Assembly: GCA_947565475.1 (NCBI GenBank)
Contig: CANOGI010000109.1
Span: 1-7,276 of the forward strand
DNA: 7,276 nt
From: an uncultured Eubacteriaceae bacterium
GTDB lineage: Bacteria; Bacillota; Clostridia; Lachnospirales; CAG-274
Direction: 5' to 3'
The position numbers were made by a program, and so were the translations under genes. The notes below the pieces were generated by a model that had not been told where the DNA came from, searched no databases, and saw only the letters and a list, made by a program, of their open reading frames with translations. Below, in pieces: positions 5,746 to 7,276 of the stretch (the first letter of the stretch is position 1; every line of letters starts with the position of its first letter).

Positions 5746-7276
5746 TCAAAAGCTATATGTCTGACGTTTACTAGCGTCCTCGTCATTTAAAAGATACTCA
5801 TCATAAGTAGTTTGCTTATCAATAAGTCCATTATCAGTAAATTCCATAATTCTATTTGCTGTGGTCTGGACTATTTGATGGTCTTGTGAGGAAAACAAAA
5901 TAACCCCGTTAAATTTAATCATTCCATTATTAAGAGCGGTAATAGATTCCATGTCAAGATGATTTGTAGGTTCATCCATAATAAGAACATTAGCTCCAGA
6001 AATCATAAGTTTTGAAATAAGACAACGAACTTTTTCGCCTCCTGAGAGAACTTTGACTTTTTTAAGGGCCTCATCTCCTGAAAAAAGCATTCTTCCCAAA
6101 AATCCCCTTACAAAAGTAACGTCTTTTTCCTCAGAATACTGCATAAGCCATTCAACGATATTATAATTGTTATTAAATTCAGAAGTATTATCTTTCGGGA
6201 AATAAGAGTTTGAGGTTGTGACACCCCATTTAAAATCACCTTCGTCAGGCTCAATCTCACCCGACAAAATTCTAAATAAAGTTGTTTTCGCTATTTCATT
6301 TGAGCCTACAAAAGCTACTTTATCTCCATTATTGATAGTAAATGAGATATTATCAATGATCTTTACACCATCAATAGTTTTTGATAACCCCTCAACAGTA
6401 AGGACTTCATTCCCAATTTCTCTGTTAGGCTTAAAATCAATGTAAGGGTACTTTCTACTTGATGGTCTTATCTCATCAAGCTCAATTTTCTCTAAAGCCC
6501 GTTTTCTTGACGTAGCCTGTTTCGATTTAGAGGCGTTTGCGCTAAACCTCTGTATAAATTCCTGAAGTTCTTTTATTTTTTCTTCTTTTTTACTGTTTCA
6601 TTCTTTCATCTGTTTTATAATAAGCTGACTTGATTCATACCAAAAATCATAGTTTCCTGAGTAAAGTTGTATTTTTGAGTAATCTATATCGGCTATTTGT
6701 GTACAAACCTTATTAAGAAAATATCTGTCATGAGATACGACAATAATTATATTTTCAAAATTAATTAAAAATTCCTCAAGCCAATTTATCGCCGCTAAAT
6801 CAAGATGATTTGTAGGCTCGTCAAGCAATAAAACATCAGGGTTTCCAAATAAAGCCTGTGCGAGGAGAACCTTAACCTTTTCCGGTCCTGTAAGTTCTTT
6901 CATATACTTAAAGTGAAGATTTGTTTCTATCCCCAATCCATTAAGCAAAGTGGCGGCGTCAACCTCCGCGTCCCAGCCGTTCAGAGATAGAAACTCTTCC
7001 TCAAGCTCGCTTGCTTTTATTCCGTCTTCCTCAGTAAAATTATCTTTAGCGTAAATTTTCTCCTTATCTTTCATAATTTGATATAATCTTGAGTTACCCA
7101 TTATAACCGTATCCATAACATTATAATCATCATATTGAAAGTGATCTTGTTTTAGAAAAGAAATTCTTTCACCTGGTGTTAAGGCGACTTCTCCTTTAGT
7201 CGGTTCGACCTCGCCTGATAAAATTTTTAAGAAAGTTGATTTTCCCGCTCCGTTAGCTCCTATAAGACCGTAACAG
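5746..7276 (-). pseudogene. ABC-F family ATPase (YkpA/YbiT-like), interrupted by an in-frame TGA; N-terminus outside window
   Basis: ABC-F proteins are soluble twin-ATPase factors that act on the ribosome; none of the motifs indicates transport. One frame runs from the right edge to TGA at 5746-5748, about 510 codons. Adding roughly 30 missing N-terminal residues gives the usual 540. The first ATPase domain has Walker A GANGAGKST (about 7234-7260), Q-loop FLKQDHF, signature LTGPEK, Walker B LLLDEPTNHLD and switch VVSHDR. The inter-domain arm follows (NSKKEEKIKELQEF, then RFSANASKSKQATSRK). The second domain has Walker A GSNEIAKTT (about 6281-6307), where the usual glycines are E and A, then LSGGEKVR, LIMDEPTNHLD and SSQDHQ. 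A TGA at 6598-6600, just after LIIKQMKE, splits this otherwise intact frame at the start of the arm. Downstream no ATG precedes the second ATPase domain, and the first usable TTG (6267) lies after its Walker A. Re-initiation would therefore not restore it. It is a recent nonsense mutation, a sequencing error or a read-through case. Confidence 0.85.

Noticed and set aside
6598..6600. TGA read as tryptophan or selenocysteine
   Set aside because: TGG is used for Trp throughout, the same gene ends in TGA, no other gene has internal TGA, and neither a Trp nor a Sec is expected at this arm position.
4108..7276. Operon of the ABC-F gene and the response regulator
   Set aside because: A 600-bp gene-free gap separates them and the functions are unrelated, so cotranscription is unlikely.

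Overview
The window is AT-rich DNA, with intergenic stretches that are almost pure A/T. It most likely comes from an anaerobic, low-GC Firmicute of the Clostridia, and a Ruminococcus/Oscillospiraceae-like gut or rumen fibre degrader is the best guess. Three things support this: a gene for the [FeFe]-hydrogenase maturase HydE, a secreted protein ending in a type I-like dockerin (the cellulosome docking module), and Firmicute-style ribosome binding sites and T-tailed hairpin terminators. The species cannot be named from this sequence. The standard genetic code is used: TGG encodes Trp, and TGA ends the last gene.

Layout. (1) Positions 1-1019, minus strand: hydE, starting at a TTG and running off the left edge with only the extreme C-terminus missing. 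(2) Positions 1020-1265: a divergent promoter region. The hydE promoter carries a perfect 12-bp palindrome in its spacer. The rightward promoter is near consensus, and its predicted transcript starts directly with a stem-loop. (3) Positions 1266-3335, plus strand: a 689-residue secreted multi-domain protein (signal peptide, CHAP/NlpC-like cysteine enzyme domain, BspA-type leucine-rich repeats, Ser/Thr/Glu linker, chitobiase-type C-terminal domain, dockerin), closed by a strong terminator. (4) Positions 3417-4050: a gene-free mobile-element graveyard. It holds a frameshifted scrap of IS5-type transposase and, almost touching it, a 249-bp inverted-repeat-bounded, hairpin-rich MITE-like element. 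(5) Positions 4108-5142, minus strand: a response regulator with receiver and HD-GYP domains, where two metal-ligand histidines of the HD-GYP domain are replaced; its terminator lies at 4052-4093. (6) Positions 5143-5745: gene-free, extremely AT-rich, with a 21-bp exact direct repeat. (7) Positions 5746-7276, minus strand: an ABC-F ATPase of the YkpA/YbiT type, cut at its N-terminus by the window edge and interrupted by an in-frame TGA between its two ATPase domains.

The genes do not form one pathway. Each has its own promoter or terminator context, and the window looks like a chromosomal patchwork: hydrogen metabolism, extracellular substrate handling or adhesion, c-di-GMP-type signalling and ribosome-associated ATPase. 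I see no clear undescribed multi-gene system. The points most worth a second look are the degenerate HD-GYP regulator, the dockerin-borne cysteine enzyme, the 249-bp repeat element, the operator-like palindrome in the hydE promoter and the nonsense-interrupted ABC-F gene.
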